DNA from: a virus
IMG/VR virus record: IMGVR_UViG_3300027852_000006
Location: 1-62,460 of that record
DNA: 62,460 nucleotides
Direction: 5' to 3' (one strand)
How positions within the stretch are numbered: the stretch's first letter is position 1; every line of letters begins with the position of its first letter. Shown here one piece after another: positions 33,025 to 42,123 of the stretch. The notes below the pieces were generated by a model. The model made no database searches. It saw nothing but the letters and a program-made list of their open reading frames with translations, and was not told where the DNA came from. The position numbers were made by a program, and so were the translations under genes.

Positions 33025-33324
33025 ATGGCATTTGATGAAAATACAATGTTTACCAGTTCAATTAGTGGGTTTGTAGTTGATCTTGGCGAATACTCCTTTG
33101 TTACTACAGGCACAACCGTGGAAATTCCGACTAGGCTATCTGTCTGTTACGCTTCATACGTTATGTCCAAAGTAACCATGACAAGCGGCATAGAGATTTT
33201 TTTCAGTGATAAAATTATCACTAATGGGGCTATTACAGTTAGTAGATTAGCTCAGACAGATACCGGGGGATCACCAGGTTATACAAGTGGACTGACAATT
33301 AGTTATATGTTCATCGGTGTTTGA
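33025..33324 (+). CDS. Small beta structural protein, triplicate family copy 3 (shortened)
   Basis: 99 residues: LGEYSFVTTGTTVEIPTRLS, then ITNGAITVSRLAQ, ending LTISYMFIGV. It lacks the middle half of the other copies, consistent with an internal deletion. Followed by a strong terminator. Confidence 0.6.
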   Translation: MAFDENTMFTSSISGFVVDLGEYSFVTTGTTVEIPTRLSVCYASYVMSKVTMTSGIEIFFSDKIITNGAITVSRLAQTDTGGSPGYTSGLTISYMFIGV

Positions 33325-33347
33325 AAGTTATCGTTCCTTTTCTCCTG

Positions 33348-33396
33348 CTTGCAGTCGGCGTAAGACTAAGGTTTTGCGTCGGCTGTAAGTTTTTTT
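33348..33396 (+). terminator. Very stable rightward terminator
   Basis: A 16-bp stem (5' arm CTTGCAGTCGGCGTAA, 3' arm TTGCGTCGGCTGTAAG, several G-U pairs), 10-base loop, then seven Ts. It ends the capsid/decoration operon. Confidence 0.8.
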
Positions 33397-33429
33397 GAAA
33401 AGGGAGTATTTGTTCTAGGAGAAAATCTT

Positions 33430-36144
33430 TTGAGTAATGAAAAACTGGCAATAGTTATACCGGCTCGGAACGAGATATATCTACAGAGAACCATTGATGG
33501 AATATTGGAAAAAGCTGAAGGTGATATAGAAGTTATTGCTATCTTAGATGGTTACGATGTGCCTGTGACCCAAGAGGGTAAAGACTCACGGGTAAAAGTA
33601 ATTCGTAACAAGACTTCTATAGGCCAACGGGCGTCAACTAATCTTGGAGCAAGAAGTAGTGACGCTAAGTATTTCATGAAATGCGACGCTCACGTATCGT
33701 TCGATCAAGGCTTTGATGTTAAATTAGAGGCTGATTTTGAGGACGATTGGACGGTAATGCCGCAGATGTATATTATTGATGGACAGGAAAGGATTGCGAC
33801 CTGTCCGAAATGTCACACCAGAACAACCTCGAAGAAAGACAGCAAGGGCAAAAAACACCCTTACTATTGCAAAGCGTGTGATAGATTATATGAGGAACAG
33901 GATTGCTTAGTTATAGATAATCCATCTTTTTGGCAGCCGAAATGGCATAAGAAAATGGATTTTATGTATATTTCCAATGAACCTGGGTTAGTCCATAGGG
34001 CCCAATACTGGTATAAGTTTGCCAAGCGACCAGAAGCTAAGCAAGATTTGGTAGAAGTAATGACTGGCCAGGGAGCGGTATGGTTTCAAGACAGGAAGAG
34101 ATTTTTGGACCTTGGCGGCCTTGACGAAGGTCATGGAAGTTGGGGTCAAGTTGGAATGGAGGTAGCTTGTAAGGCATGGTTGTCTGGTGGTCGACATTTA
34201 ATCAATAAAAAAACATGGTTTGCTCATTGGTTCCGCGGTAATAATCCTGGGTTTCCTTATCCTTTACGACAAAAGGATATGAATTACGCTAGGGATTATT
34301 CAAGAGACTTGTGGCGTAACAGCAAATGGCCATTACAAAAACTACCACTTACATGGCTAGTACGTAAGTTTTGGCCGGTACCAACATGGACTGATGAAGC
34401 GATAACTGAATTAGATAAAACATGTAACAAAAAAGCAATTATTTATTATACAGATGGCACTTTGGATAGCATACTAGCTGAACAAATACGCAAGAGATTG
34501 AAAGAAGCTGCTGGCGATATACCAATTATATCTGTATCACAAAAGAAAATGTATTTTGAAACCGATGTCCGCGTTGGCAAAATAGGCAGATCACATTTGT
34601 CAATGTTCAAACAGATATTGGCAGGACTGGAAAAAGCTAAGGAAATGGGAGTTAATGTTGTATTTTTGGCAGAACATGATTGTCTTTATAGCCCTGAACA
34701 TTTCAAGGTTTCTCTTTACAGTGATAAAAAGTTTTTCTATAACAATAATTTCCTGTGGGTACGACATGGAGGAAAGAAACATGGTCAGTACTCAAAGCCC
34801 CCCAAGTCTCGCAAGTTGATGTCACAATTGACATGTAACAGAGAGTGTCTGACTAAAGCAATAAAAGAGAGAATTGCTATGTTGGAAAAAGGCTTGGAAA
34901 TGCCACGTGGTATAGTTGGTATATGTGAGCCTGGCGCCAATGAGCAGGTATTAAAGAGAAAAATACTAGAACAATGCAAAGACAAGAATATAGACACAGG
35001 ATTTCTTGATGGATTTTTTGATTGGAAATCAGAAGATTTTGCCACAAAACGATCTAATTTGGATATCAGGCATGGTGGGAATTGGACTGGTACCCGTAAT
35101 GGAACTGATGTTTCTGACACCGCTCCATATTGGGGAAAGATGTTACATGCTTTATCTGGTTTGTCTTACAGGGTTATTGACAGTAAATGGTATCAACCTG
35201 CGACTATAGACGGAGTCAAAATGTTGGCACGATTTTCACGGTCGCGGCAGAGTAAGTTTTATGGGCAAGGTAGGTGGGATAATTTTATAGAACCGCTTAT
35301 TCCATTCAAAGACTGTAAGAATCGTGTTTTCGTAGACGCCGGATGTAATGCTGGCATGTATCTTGTTAATGCCGCCGATATGGGATTTGGGAAAGTTATA
35401 GGCATTGAAGCAAATAAAACTTATTTCGATCAAGCCTGTTTTTTGCTGGAGCATTATGACCATAAAATAAAAGTGATCAATAAAACTATTGGTGGTGATA
35501 TGCAATTAAAAGAATTGCCAATCGCTGATATTACATTAGCCGCCAATGTATTATATTGGATCAAACCTAAGTTGGTTCAACAATATGTAGATCAGTTAGC
35601 AGAAAAAACACTTTATTGTTTAGTGGTTAGCAGGGATATGGAGAGCAGGAAATTTGCCAGCAAGGCTAATGGTGATTTCGTTAAAGCGATGTTTGGTTCT
35701 AACTGGCAGTTGGAAAAAGTCATTGAAAATGTGGATCAATTTGGTGATCCGGCACCAACGCCAATGTTCAGTATGCTATTTAAGAGTAATCTTATAACAA
35801 GATATAAAGTTGATGATCTTTATAACGAAGAAACATTTTGCAACAAAGCCGTATACAGAGATAGTTATAAAAAATTCAACGAAAAAGCAATGATTGGCCG
35901 TATTTTTGATGTGAGGACTACAGACTTTTATAAGTATGTAGTTAGTCGGGGTAAATGGGGCAATGATCCAATTGCAAGAGTAAGGAAGTGGGGACAGACG
36001 GCTTATGATATCAAGAAAAATGGACAAAAGACTCCTATTGAAATCAACTCGAACGGTTCGATAGAACATGGACTCCATCGATTGATTGTCTGTCATCAGT
36101 TAAATAAGGAATATATTGTAGCATACACCAAAAGAAAGAAATAG
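33430..36144 (+). CDS. Four-part glycosyltransferase-methyltransferase-ParB-like protein
   Basis: 904 residues, TTG start (33430) fixed by AGGAG upstream. Residues about 1-310: GT-A fold family 2-like (AIVIPARNE; FMKCDAHVSFD as acidic metal motif), with a zinc-ribbon insert CPKCHT...YCKAC. Residues about 330-540: a second GT-like domain (KAIIYYTDGTLDSILAEQIR, FLAEHDCLYSPEHF). Residues about 625-800: class I SAM methyltransferase (RVFVDAGCNAGMYLVNAADM, VIGIEAN). The last 60 residues (KTPIEINSNGSIEHGLHRLI) resemble the ParB/sulfiredoxin nuclease fold. It may decorate virion proteins or host surface glycans. Confidence 0.75.
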   Translation: MSNEKLAIVIPARNEIYLQRTIDGILEKAEGDIEVIAILDGYDVPVTQEGKDSRVKVIRNKTSIGQRASTNLGARSSDAKYFMKCDAHVSFDQGFDVKLEADFEDDWTVMPQMYIIDGQERIATCPKCHTRTTSKKDSKGKKHPYYCKACDRLYEEQDCLVIDNPSFWQPKWHKKMDFMYISNEPGLVHRAQYWYKFAKRPEAKQDLVEVMTGQGAVWFQDRKRFLDLGGLDEGHGSWGQVGMEVACKAWLSGGRHLINKKTWFAHWFRGNNPGFPYPLRQKDMNYARDYSRDLWRNSKWPLQKLPLTWLVRKFWPVPTWTDEAITELDKTCNKKAIIYYTDGTLDSILAEQIRKRLKEAAGDIPIISVSQKKMYFETDVRVGKIGRSHLSMFKQILAGLEKAKEMGVNVVFLAEHDCLYSPEHFKVSLYSDKKFFYNNNFLWVRHGGKKHGQYSKPPKSRKLMSQLTCNRECLTKAIKERIAMLEKGLEMPRGIVGICEPGANEQVLKRKILEQCKDKNIDTGFLDGFFDWKSEDFATKRSNLDIRHGGNWTGTRNGTDVSDTAPYWGKMLHALSGLSYRVIDSKWYQPATIDGVKMLARFSRSRQSKFYGQGRWDNFIEPLIPFKDCKNRVFVDAGCNAGMYLVNAADMGFGKVIGIEANKTYFDQACFLLEHYDHKIKVINKTIGGDMQLKELPIADITLAANVLYWIKPKLVQQYVDQLAEKTLYCLVVSRDMESRKFASKANGDFVKAMFGSNWQLEKVIENVDQFGDPAPTPMFSMLFKSNLITRYKVDDLYNEETFCNKAVYRDSYKKFNEKAMIGRIFDVRTTDFYKYVVSRGKWGNDPIARVRKWGQTAYDIKKNGQKTPIEINSNGSIEHGLHRLIVCHQLNKEYIVAYTKRKK

Positions 36145-36146
36145 TA

Positions 36147-36335
36147 ATGGCGAAGAAAAAAACAAAAAGTAAGAGTGCTGTGCCTAGTTATCCAGTCTTG
36201 CAAAGAATTAACGCTTCTATTACAAAAGCCAAAAATGGTTATGTAGTTGAATCTTACGGGCCAAATGGTGAATCAACTTATATAGCTAAAACTAAAAAAG
36301 AGGCCAAAGAGCGGGCAGCTAAACTTTTGGGATAA
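36147..36335 (+). CDS. Small basic protein
   Basis: 62 residues, lysine-rich (MAKKKTKSKSAVPSYP, ending AKTKKEAKERAAKLLG) with a VVESYGPNGEST turn in the middle. Starts 3 bp after the glycosyltransferase stop. Not recognised. Confidence 0.55.
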   Translation: MAKKKTKSKSAVPSYPVLQRINASITKAKNGYVVESYGPNGESTYIAKTKKEAKERAAKLLG

Positions 36336-36341
36336 AAAATA

Positions 36342-37034
36342 ATGGCTCTTAATTTCACAGAACTTGGGACAGAGTTGCAAGCTGAACTTGGCAAAACTGG
36401 CGACACTTCTCTTATTACAACCACAAGGGTTGGAAGATGGATTAACCAGTCATTGATAGATATTATTTATCAATGGCCCGGTTTGCGTGATGTGAATGTT
36501 TTGGATAAACATACATGGCAATGTCAAAGTGATACGTATGAATATGATGTAAAGGATTTTATTGATAAGCCGATAGCTCATATTATAAAGATCAGGTATG
36601 TTGACACAACGAATAGTAATTATCGTCAGATAGAGCCATTTACTGGTGGGCTGGATCAATGGGATGCCCAATATCCTTATATTCCTAATTTAAGCACTGG
36701 TATTCCGACGTGTTATTGCAGACGTGGTAATACAGTCGAGTTGGCTCCGATGCCTGGAAGTGACCAGGACTTAGTTCCTATCTGGATAGAATACACTTAT
36801 TTGCCGCGGGCATTGTCTGGGACCGACACTCCTGTTTTAACTAATTTTGATGAATGTTTAATTCAATGGGGCAAGTCTTATGCGATGCGGCTATTAGGTA
36901 AAACCAACGAAGATACTGCTATGTTGATGGCAGCTAACGAGCAAAAACAATATGCCATGCAATTAGTAGGTGATCGAGTAAAAGGTGAAAGGGATTGGGA
37001 TTACATGGACCAGATTCCTTACAATGGTCCGTAA
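36342..37034 (+). CDS. Head-to-tail connector / adaptor protein
   Basis: 230 residues. N-terminal helices with TTTRVGRWINQSLIDI, then a beta insertion (VRYVDTTNSNYRQIEPFTGG) and C-terminal helices (CLIQWGKSYAMRLLG, ANEQKQYAMQLVGDRV): the alpha-helical plan of podovirus adaptor proteins (gp4/gp11-type). It would ring the portal underside. Confidence 0.65.
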   Translation: MALNFTELGTELQAELGKTGDTSLITTTRVGRWINQSLIDIIYQWPGLRDVNVLDKHTWQCQSDTYEYDVKDFIDKPIAHIIKIRYVDTTNSNYRQIEPFTGGLDQWDAQYPYIPNLSTGIPTCYCRRGNTVELAPMPGSDQDLVPIWIEYTYLPRALSGTDTPVLTNFDECLIQWGKSYAMRLLGKTNEDTAMLMAANEQKQYAMQLVGDRVKGERDWDYMDQIPYNGP

Positions 37035-37061
37035 GTTATAAAAATCTTTGAGAGGCAACCC

Positions 37062-37286
37062 ATGATATTAGAACTATTGGCACAAGGAAATCTTGCTGTA
37101 GAACCTGGGATTACAATTGGTACTGGAGCGGCTGGGTTGATGGTTGGTATTATTGCTAAACATTATTGGCCAAAAAATGGGAGATATACCACAAAAGAAT
37201 TATGTAATGAAAAACATAAAAACCTTGAGGGGTGGATGAAACGCATTGATTGCAAATTAGACGATGCCTTAAATAACCGGAGGTAA
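37062..37286 (+). CDS. Small membrane protein, holin or adaptor candidate
   Basis: 74 residues. One hydrophobic segment (ITIGTGAAGLMVGIIAKHYW) then a basic C-terminal half (LEGWMKRIDCKLDDALNNRR). GAGAGGCAACCCATG start. A holin or inner-membrane anchor is possible; nothing in the sequence proves lysis function. Confidence 0.45.
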   Translation: MILELLAQGNLAVEPGITIGTGAAGLMVGIIAKHYWPKNGRYTTKELCNEKHKNLEGWMKRIDCKLDDALNNRR

Positions 37287-37291
37287 AACTA

Positions 37292-37690
37292 ATGGCAGGG
37301 ACAGCTACCGTTAGAATAATGGCAGCGATAACTGATTTAGGTCAGGTAGCACCATTATCAACGACATATACAGTAAGTGGAGTGGATGAATATGCAGGTC
37401 CTTTTTATGAAGAACTCGCCGCTACAACTACAGTCGAGGTGAGCAGTGGACAAATTGATACAGTAACAGGAATGTATATTAAATTAGTATCTGGGGGGAC
37501 AACTGCGGCAACTGGATTATCAATTGATATAGCCGCTGCTTCTGACTGGACTACGGGAGACATGGTTTTGGTGTCCGGTCAATCAATCTTCTTTGTGCCT
37601 GTTTACACAGCAGGCGATGAAACCTATATTAAAAACCTGAATAGCTCGGCAGCAACGATACAATATCTTGTTTTTGGTGATAGTACCTGA
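37292..37690 (+). CDS. Virion structural protein, small
   Basis: 132 residues, beta-rich with an N-terminal MAGTATVRIMAAITDL and VEVSSGQIDTVTGMYIKLVS. Its TGA overlaps the ATG of the next gene. Likely tail or neck component by position. Confidence 0.5.
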   Translation: MAGTATVRIMAAITDLGQVAPLSTTYTVSGVDEYAGPFYEELAATTTVEVSSGQIDTVTGMYIKLVSGGTTAATGLSIDIAAASDWTTGDMVLVSGQSIFFVPVYTAGDETYIKNLNSSAATIQYLVFGDST

Positions 37691-39582
37691 TGCCTGCTGT
37701 AAAACCTATTGTAATACCAGGAATCTTTGGCGGTCTTAATAGCGGTTCTCCCAGAGAACTTATCAGTCCGATTGAATCTCCGTCGATAACAAATTTTATA
37801 GTTAAAGACGGCGTATTACAGAAACGAACAGGTTATACTGATAATTCAGGGGCAATAAGTACTAGCTCTGCTACTCCGAGTGCGACTATCACTGGGACAG
37901 GCAGTGCCAGCCCAACTACAACAGGCACACCGAGTGCTACGACAACAGGTACACCAAGTGCCACTACAACGGGCACGCCGTCTGCTTCATCAGGTCAATC
38001 TGACTCGATTACACAATCAGCTACCCAATCAATTACGCAGTCGGCTACCCAATCTATCACACAGTCGGCAACTTCATCTTTAAGTACAACATCTAGTGCG
38101 ACTCAGTCTATTACCGCTACGGCAAGTGCGACAGGATCGGTATCAGGTTCGGTAGGTGCTACGCTTGCCAAGTTTTTTCATGGTCATCACTATCAGGACG
38201 GCGTATCTGGTGATAAACGGTTCTGGTTATTTGGTGAGGATGTTTTATATAAAGATGGTATAGATGATATGTGGCACTCTGGGGCTGGGACTAATGACTT
38301 TCTAACAAATAGCGCTGAAGATTATTATTTTACTACAACAGAGATTGTCGAGTTAGACGATTATAAAAACTATATGATTGTTAATCAGTCGGATACCAAG
38401 CGTATTGGCGGTACGTTCCGAAAAGTATGTTATTCAAGTAGTCCTACATCACCATTGGTTATACTTGCCGGTGGTGATGGTTATAATGGCACCGGCACTG
38501 ATCATTATTGCAAACGGGTAATAAGTTATGGTGACCATTTGCATTTACTTCATACAAAAGAACATCTTGGCGGTGAATGGCTGGATATGTTCCAACGCCA
38601 CAGATGGAGTAATCTTGCCCATTTTACTGCTACCGCCGATTGGAATGATGTTGCTACAGCGGGAGCAGGATACAAAGACTTGAAAACAGATTTTGGGTCT
38701 ATAATGAATGGCGAAGTTTTAGTAGATACTCTTTATGATTATCTGGAAGGTGCCATTTATGCGTGTTATAGAACTGGAAGTAGCACTGATCCATTTCATT
38801 TTGAGCCAATGCTGGCTGGATTAGGATTATATTCGCCTCGTCTTTTAGCAAGTAATGGCGAGTCTCATTTTTTCGTTGGTAGCGATCATAATATATATCA
38901 GTATTATGGTGGTAGGAATAAAGTGCCAATTGGCGATAAGATAAAAACTGAATTTTTCGACAATATCAATAATACTCAAAGTAGTGGTTATGCTAGAGCG
39001 GATCGGTCATGGGCTTTTGTTTTGCGTGATATTGAAGCTGTGATATTTGCCATACCAACTGGTAGTGGTAATACTGATCCAACATTGTTTTATGTTTATT
39101 TTTGGCGTGATGGTCGTTGGGATAAATGGGACTACATTGATACTATTTGTGGAATGGGTAATTATGAACGACCATCAGCAATGAGTGTAAACGATTTGCC
39201 GATATTTTCTGATAGCAATGGTTGTATTTATCAATACGATTATTCGTCAACCGATGATGACGGTATAGCTATAGACGCGACAGTAGAGACTAAAGATTTT
39301 GTAATTGATTTGAAAAATGAATATCGGGATATGAATGTTTGGTTTGAGGCTAGTGGCGATGGAGCATCTTCGTCAGTTGACGTGTCGGTTAGTGTTGATT
39401 CTGGAAATACTTTCAGCACTGCTGTTACTAAGACAATAACGAGTACTTGGGATTTGTATAAAGCGAATTTCAATGTTTCTGGTTATGTGATGCGATTCAA
39501 ATTCCGTAATAATACAGTAGGGAAAAAATTGTTGTTGGGTAGAATAAGATCGGAACTCGTGAAAAGCAACGAAAAGGGTTAG
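37690..39582 (+). CDS. Tail structural protein with S/T-rich linker
   Basis: 630 residues. N-terminal IVIPGIFGGLNSGSPRELIS, then residues about 55-155 of low-complexity TGTPSATTTGTPSATT and SATQSITQ repeats, then a globular beta region (HHYQDGVSGDKRFWLFGEDV ... GMGNYERPSAMSVNDL, beta-propeller-like) and a C-terminal beta domain (VFEASGDGASSSVDVSVSV-like). The same linker type is in copy 2 of the decoration family. Likely a tail or receptor-proximal subunit. Confidence 0.6.
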   Translation: MPAVKPIVIPGIFGGLNSGSPRELISPIESPSITNFIVKDGVLQKRTGYTDNSGAISTSSATPSATITGTGSASPTTTGTPSATTTGTPSATTTGTPSASSGQSDSITQSATQSITQSATQSITQSATSSLSTTSSATQSITATASATGSVSGSVGATLAKFFHGHHYQDGVSGDKRFWLFGEDVLYKDGIDDMWHSGAGTNDFLTNSAEDYYFTTTEIVELDDYKNYMIVNQSDTKRIGGTFRKVCYSSSPTSPLVILAGGDGYNGTGTDHYCKRVISYGDHLHLLHTKEHLGGEWLDMFQRHRWSNLAHFTATADWNDVATAGAGYKDLKTDFGSIMNGEVLVDTLYDYLEGAIYACYRTGSSTDPFHFEPMLAGLGLYSPRLLASNGESHFFVGSDHNIYQYYGGRNKVPIGDKIKTEFFDNINNTQSSGYARADRSWAFVLRDIEAVIFAIPTGSGNTDPTLFYVYFWRDGRWDKWDYIDTICGMGNYERPSAMSVNDLPIFSDSNGCIYQYDYSSTDDDGIAIDATVETKDFVIDLKNEYRDMNVWFEASGDGASSSVDVSVSVDSGNTFSTAVTKTITSTWDLYKANFNVSGYVMRFKFRNNTVGKKLLLGRIRSELVKSNEKG

Positions 39583-39585
39583 GTC

Positions 39586-41799
39586 ATGGCAAATACATCA
39601 GTGCTTGGTTACAGCGGATTGGACATGTTGCCTCCAATGCCGCAAGCCGGTGCGAATCAGCAAGAGACTATAGACAACTTGCTTGATTTTTGTCAGAAGA
39701 TGCTTTTGGCCAATAGTGATTTACTGGCCAGATTGCATACACAGGCCAATATTGGTTTTTTGTCTTATACTGACGGGACGAATACTGAATACTCTAAAGA
39801 CGATTCAGCTTTGGACTTGTCGTCTCTTGCGGCAACTATTGATTTTGATTTGCCATTAACGGAAGGCATTACATGGTCGGTAGATAATGGTGTTCCAAAA
39901 TGGACATCTGGGACAGTAAGTTATGGTGGAACTAATTATACAATAACCGCATGGCAAAGCGGTAATACAACAAATAGTACAAGAGGGATATATTGGGACT
40001 TATCCAGTCCGACTGTCTTAAGTGGTAGTGATTTGCCAACATCTGCGTCCAATCGTTGGTATTTGGCGTTTTTTGATGGGACTGAAATTTATTCGGCAAT
40101 GCAAAGTACCATTATTCACGGTGGTCTGATTCAAGGTAGCACGATTACAGCAAACAAGATAATACTGTCAGAGATCAATACATCAGATATTACTAATGAT
40201 TCTAATTGGGATGATACCAATACAGTACTTAATAATACGACAATTACCGGTGGAAAGATTGATATAGATACATTGTATCAAAATACATCTACCGGAACTT
40301 ACAATTTGGTAAAGAGAGCATCGCTGACATCAACAGGGCTAGTCGTATGGTCACAGATAGATGACGATGATCTCAAAAAACCTGACGATAATGCTGATGT
40401 TACTGGCGATAATGTAGCTGCCTCTATAGTTGGTCAACAAGCTCTAGCAACTGCTACACATGCTGCGTGGGCAACACAACTATCAGGCATACCAAGTTAT
40501 CTTGGTACTGCTGCTGGCGGTATACCTGCCGGTCATTCAGGAGTAATTATAACAGCCGCTGCTCTAGGTTATTATGATACAGGTGTCTTAAAATCATATA
40601 TAGATAATACTGGTGTTTGTTATTTTGGAGATGGTACTGACCCTGCTACTGATTCAGGTAATTATCTTTATTTTAATCCATCAACAAATAAAATCAAGAT
40701 ACGGGCCGAGTATGGTTATCTGGGCTCAGCGGACACGTATCTAAACATTGACTCTGGAAAATTGGTGCTTAAAGGTTCTAGTTGGAAACTAACTGGTGAT
40801 GACGATTTAGGGATTAGAATAGACCCGTATAACGCTATCAATGCTATAACCGTGATTGATGCGGCCGGAATAGATTGTTATGTAAAGTCAGTTAATACAT
40901 ATAATGGAATATATATAAGGGCTACATCAGATATCTACGCCCAACTGACGGCAACATATTATGGAGCCGGTGCACCAGCTATAAACCCACAGTTTATGGT
41001 GAGGGACAGAAATAGCTACGGATCGTCGACTAAGTACATTCAGTATGAAACATCTGGGACCAGCACAACGTTCAACATAAAAGGCCCAAGCGTATCTTAT
41101 GCTGACTTGTCAAGCTCTACAATTGCTAAAACATGCACAGCAACAAGCAGTTTTACTACCATAGCTTCAGGTGGTAGCGTGTATGGAAGTAACATTGTCG
41201 AAACATACGGAGCATCCTCAGAGTACTCCTACATGATGCTGCGTAAGTCAAAGTCGAACACAGATGGAACAGTGGCTGCTACATCATCTGGTGATAATTT
41301 AGGGTCTGTTCGTATACATGGTGCAAACTCTGCTGGTACACCTGCATTTGCTTATGGTGGTTATATTCGCGTTATGCAAGAGGGCGCTGCCACTACTACG
41401 TACTGCCCTAGCAGGATGGAGTTTACTGTAGCTGACGCTGCTGGTACTGGTTTAGAAACCATGACATTTGATAGCAATGGTGACTTGGATGTACCTGGTG
41501 ATATAGTAGTTGATGGTGATACATCAGACTTGATTAAAAATGCTTGGTTTAAAGGTAATACCTATACTGGTGATGGCAATGCTACTCAATCTATAACACA
41601 CGGTTTAGGTAGAACACCTAAATTTGTAATTGTTGGCAGTCACGTACATATTAGTAGGAATACACAGACATGGTCAATAGGTGGTGGAAGCTCAAAAATA
41701 ACAAGTGTTGGTGGTACCACATTCACAGTTAATGACAGTGCAGCTAATTATCACGCATTAAATACTAATACTGTGGGTTACTATTGGGTATGTTTCTAA
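39586..41799 (+). CDS. Tail fibre protein
   Basis: 737 residues. N-terminal particle-binding part (VLGYSGLDMLPPMPQ), a middle with the frequent fibre motif IINTSDITNDSNW-like (NTSDITNDSNWDD, ITGGKIDIDTLY), then Gly/Thr-rich repeats and a C-terminal knob-like domain (NATQSITHGLGRTPKFVIVG, the T7/T4-style last strand set). Receptor binding is the expected role. Confidence 0.7.
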   Translation: MANTSVLGYSGLDMLPPMPQAGANQQETIDNLLDFCQKMLLANSDLLARLHTQANIGFLSYTDGTNTEYSKDDSALDLSSLAATIDFDLPLTEGITWSVDNGVPKWTSGTVSYGGTNYTITAWQSGNTTNSTRGIYWDLSSPTVLSGSDLPTSASNRWYLAFFDGTEIYSAMQSTIIHGGLIQGSTITANKIILSEINTSDITNDSNWDDTNTVLNNTTITGGKIDIDTLYQNTSTGTYNLVKRASLTSTGLVVWSQIDDDDLKKPDDNADVTGDNVAASIVGQQALATATHAAWATQLSGIPSYLGTAAGGIPAGHSGVIITAAALGYYDTGVLKSYIDNTGVCYFGDGTDPATDSGNYLYFNPSTNKIKIRAEYGYLGSADTYLNIDSGKLVLKGSSWKLTGDDDLGIRIDPYNAINAITVIDAAGIDCYVKSVNTYNGIYIRATSDIYAQLTATYYGAGAPAINPQFMVRDRNSYGSSTKYIQYETSGTSTTFNIKGPSVSYADLSSSTIAKTCTATSSFTTIASGGSVYGSNIVETYGASSEYSYMMLRKSKSNTDGTVAATSSGDNLGSVRIHGANSAGTPAFAYGGYIRVMQEGAATTTYCPSRMEFTVADAAGTGLETMTFDSNGDLDVPGDIVVDGDTSDLIKNAWFKGNTYTGDGNATQSITHGLGRTPKFVIVGSHVHISRNTQTWSIGGGSSKITSVGGTTFTVNDSAANYHALNTNTVGYYWVCF

Positions 41800-42123
41800 A
41801 TGAAGTTTAGTTGTCAAAGATGTGGAAGTTGTTGTAAGTTAGCTTTCGTTAAGGTATTGGCTGAGCCTGAATTGGCTGATGTGTTTATATGTCGAGAGGA
41901 CGGCAGTTGCGGTCATCTTAAAAAAAATAAAGAAGGTGTATATTATTGTGATATATACCAAACTCGGCCTAATTCTTGTAGATCAGATTGGGTAGTTAAA
42001 AACTTAGGCCCATCTTTGAGTATGAAAACTGAAGATTATGATTCTATCGCGCCAAGGATATGCAGAGCCTTGAGGGCTTTTTTGCGAGGTGAAAATTATG
42101 AATATATTGATCAGTACCATTGA
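41800..42123 (+). CDS. YkgJ-family cysteine-cluster protein
   Basis: 107 residues. FSCQRCGSCCKLAF, then CREDGSCGHL, YYCDIYQTRPNSCR: the CxxCxxCC...C pattern of the YkgJ/CxxCxxCC family, thought to bind a zinc or iron-sulfur site. Biochemical role unknown. It starts directly after the fibre stop codon and overlaps the next gene. Confidence 0.75.
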   Translation: MKFSCQRCGSCCKLAFVKVLAEPELADVFICREDGSCGHLKKNKEGVYYCDIYQTRPNSCRSDWVVKNLGPSLSMKTEDYDSIAPRICRALRAFLRGENYEYIDQYH

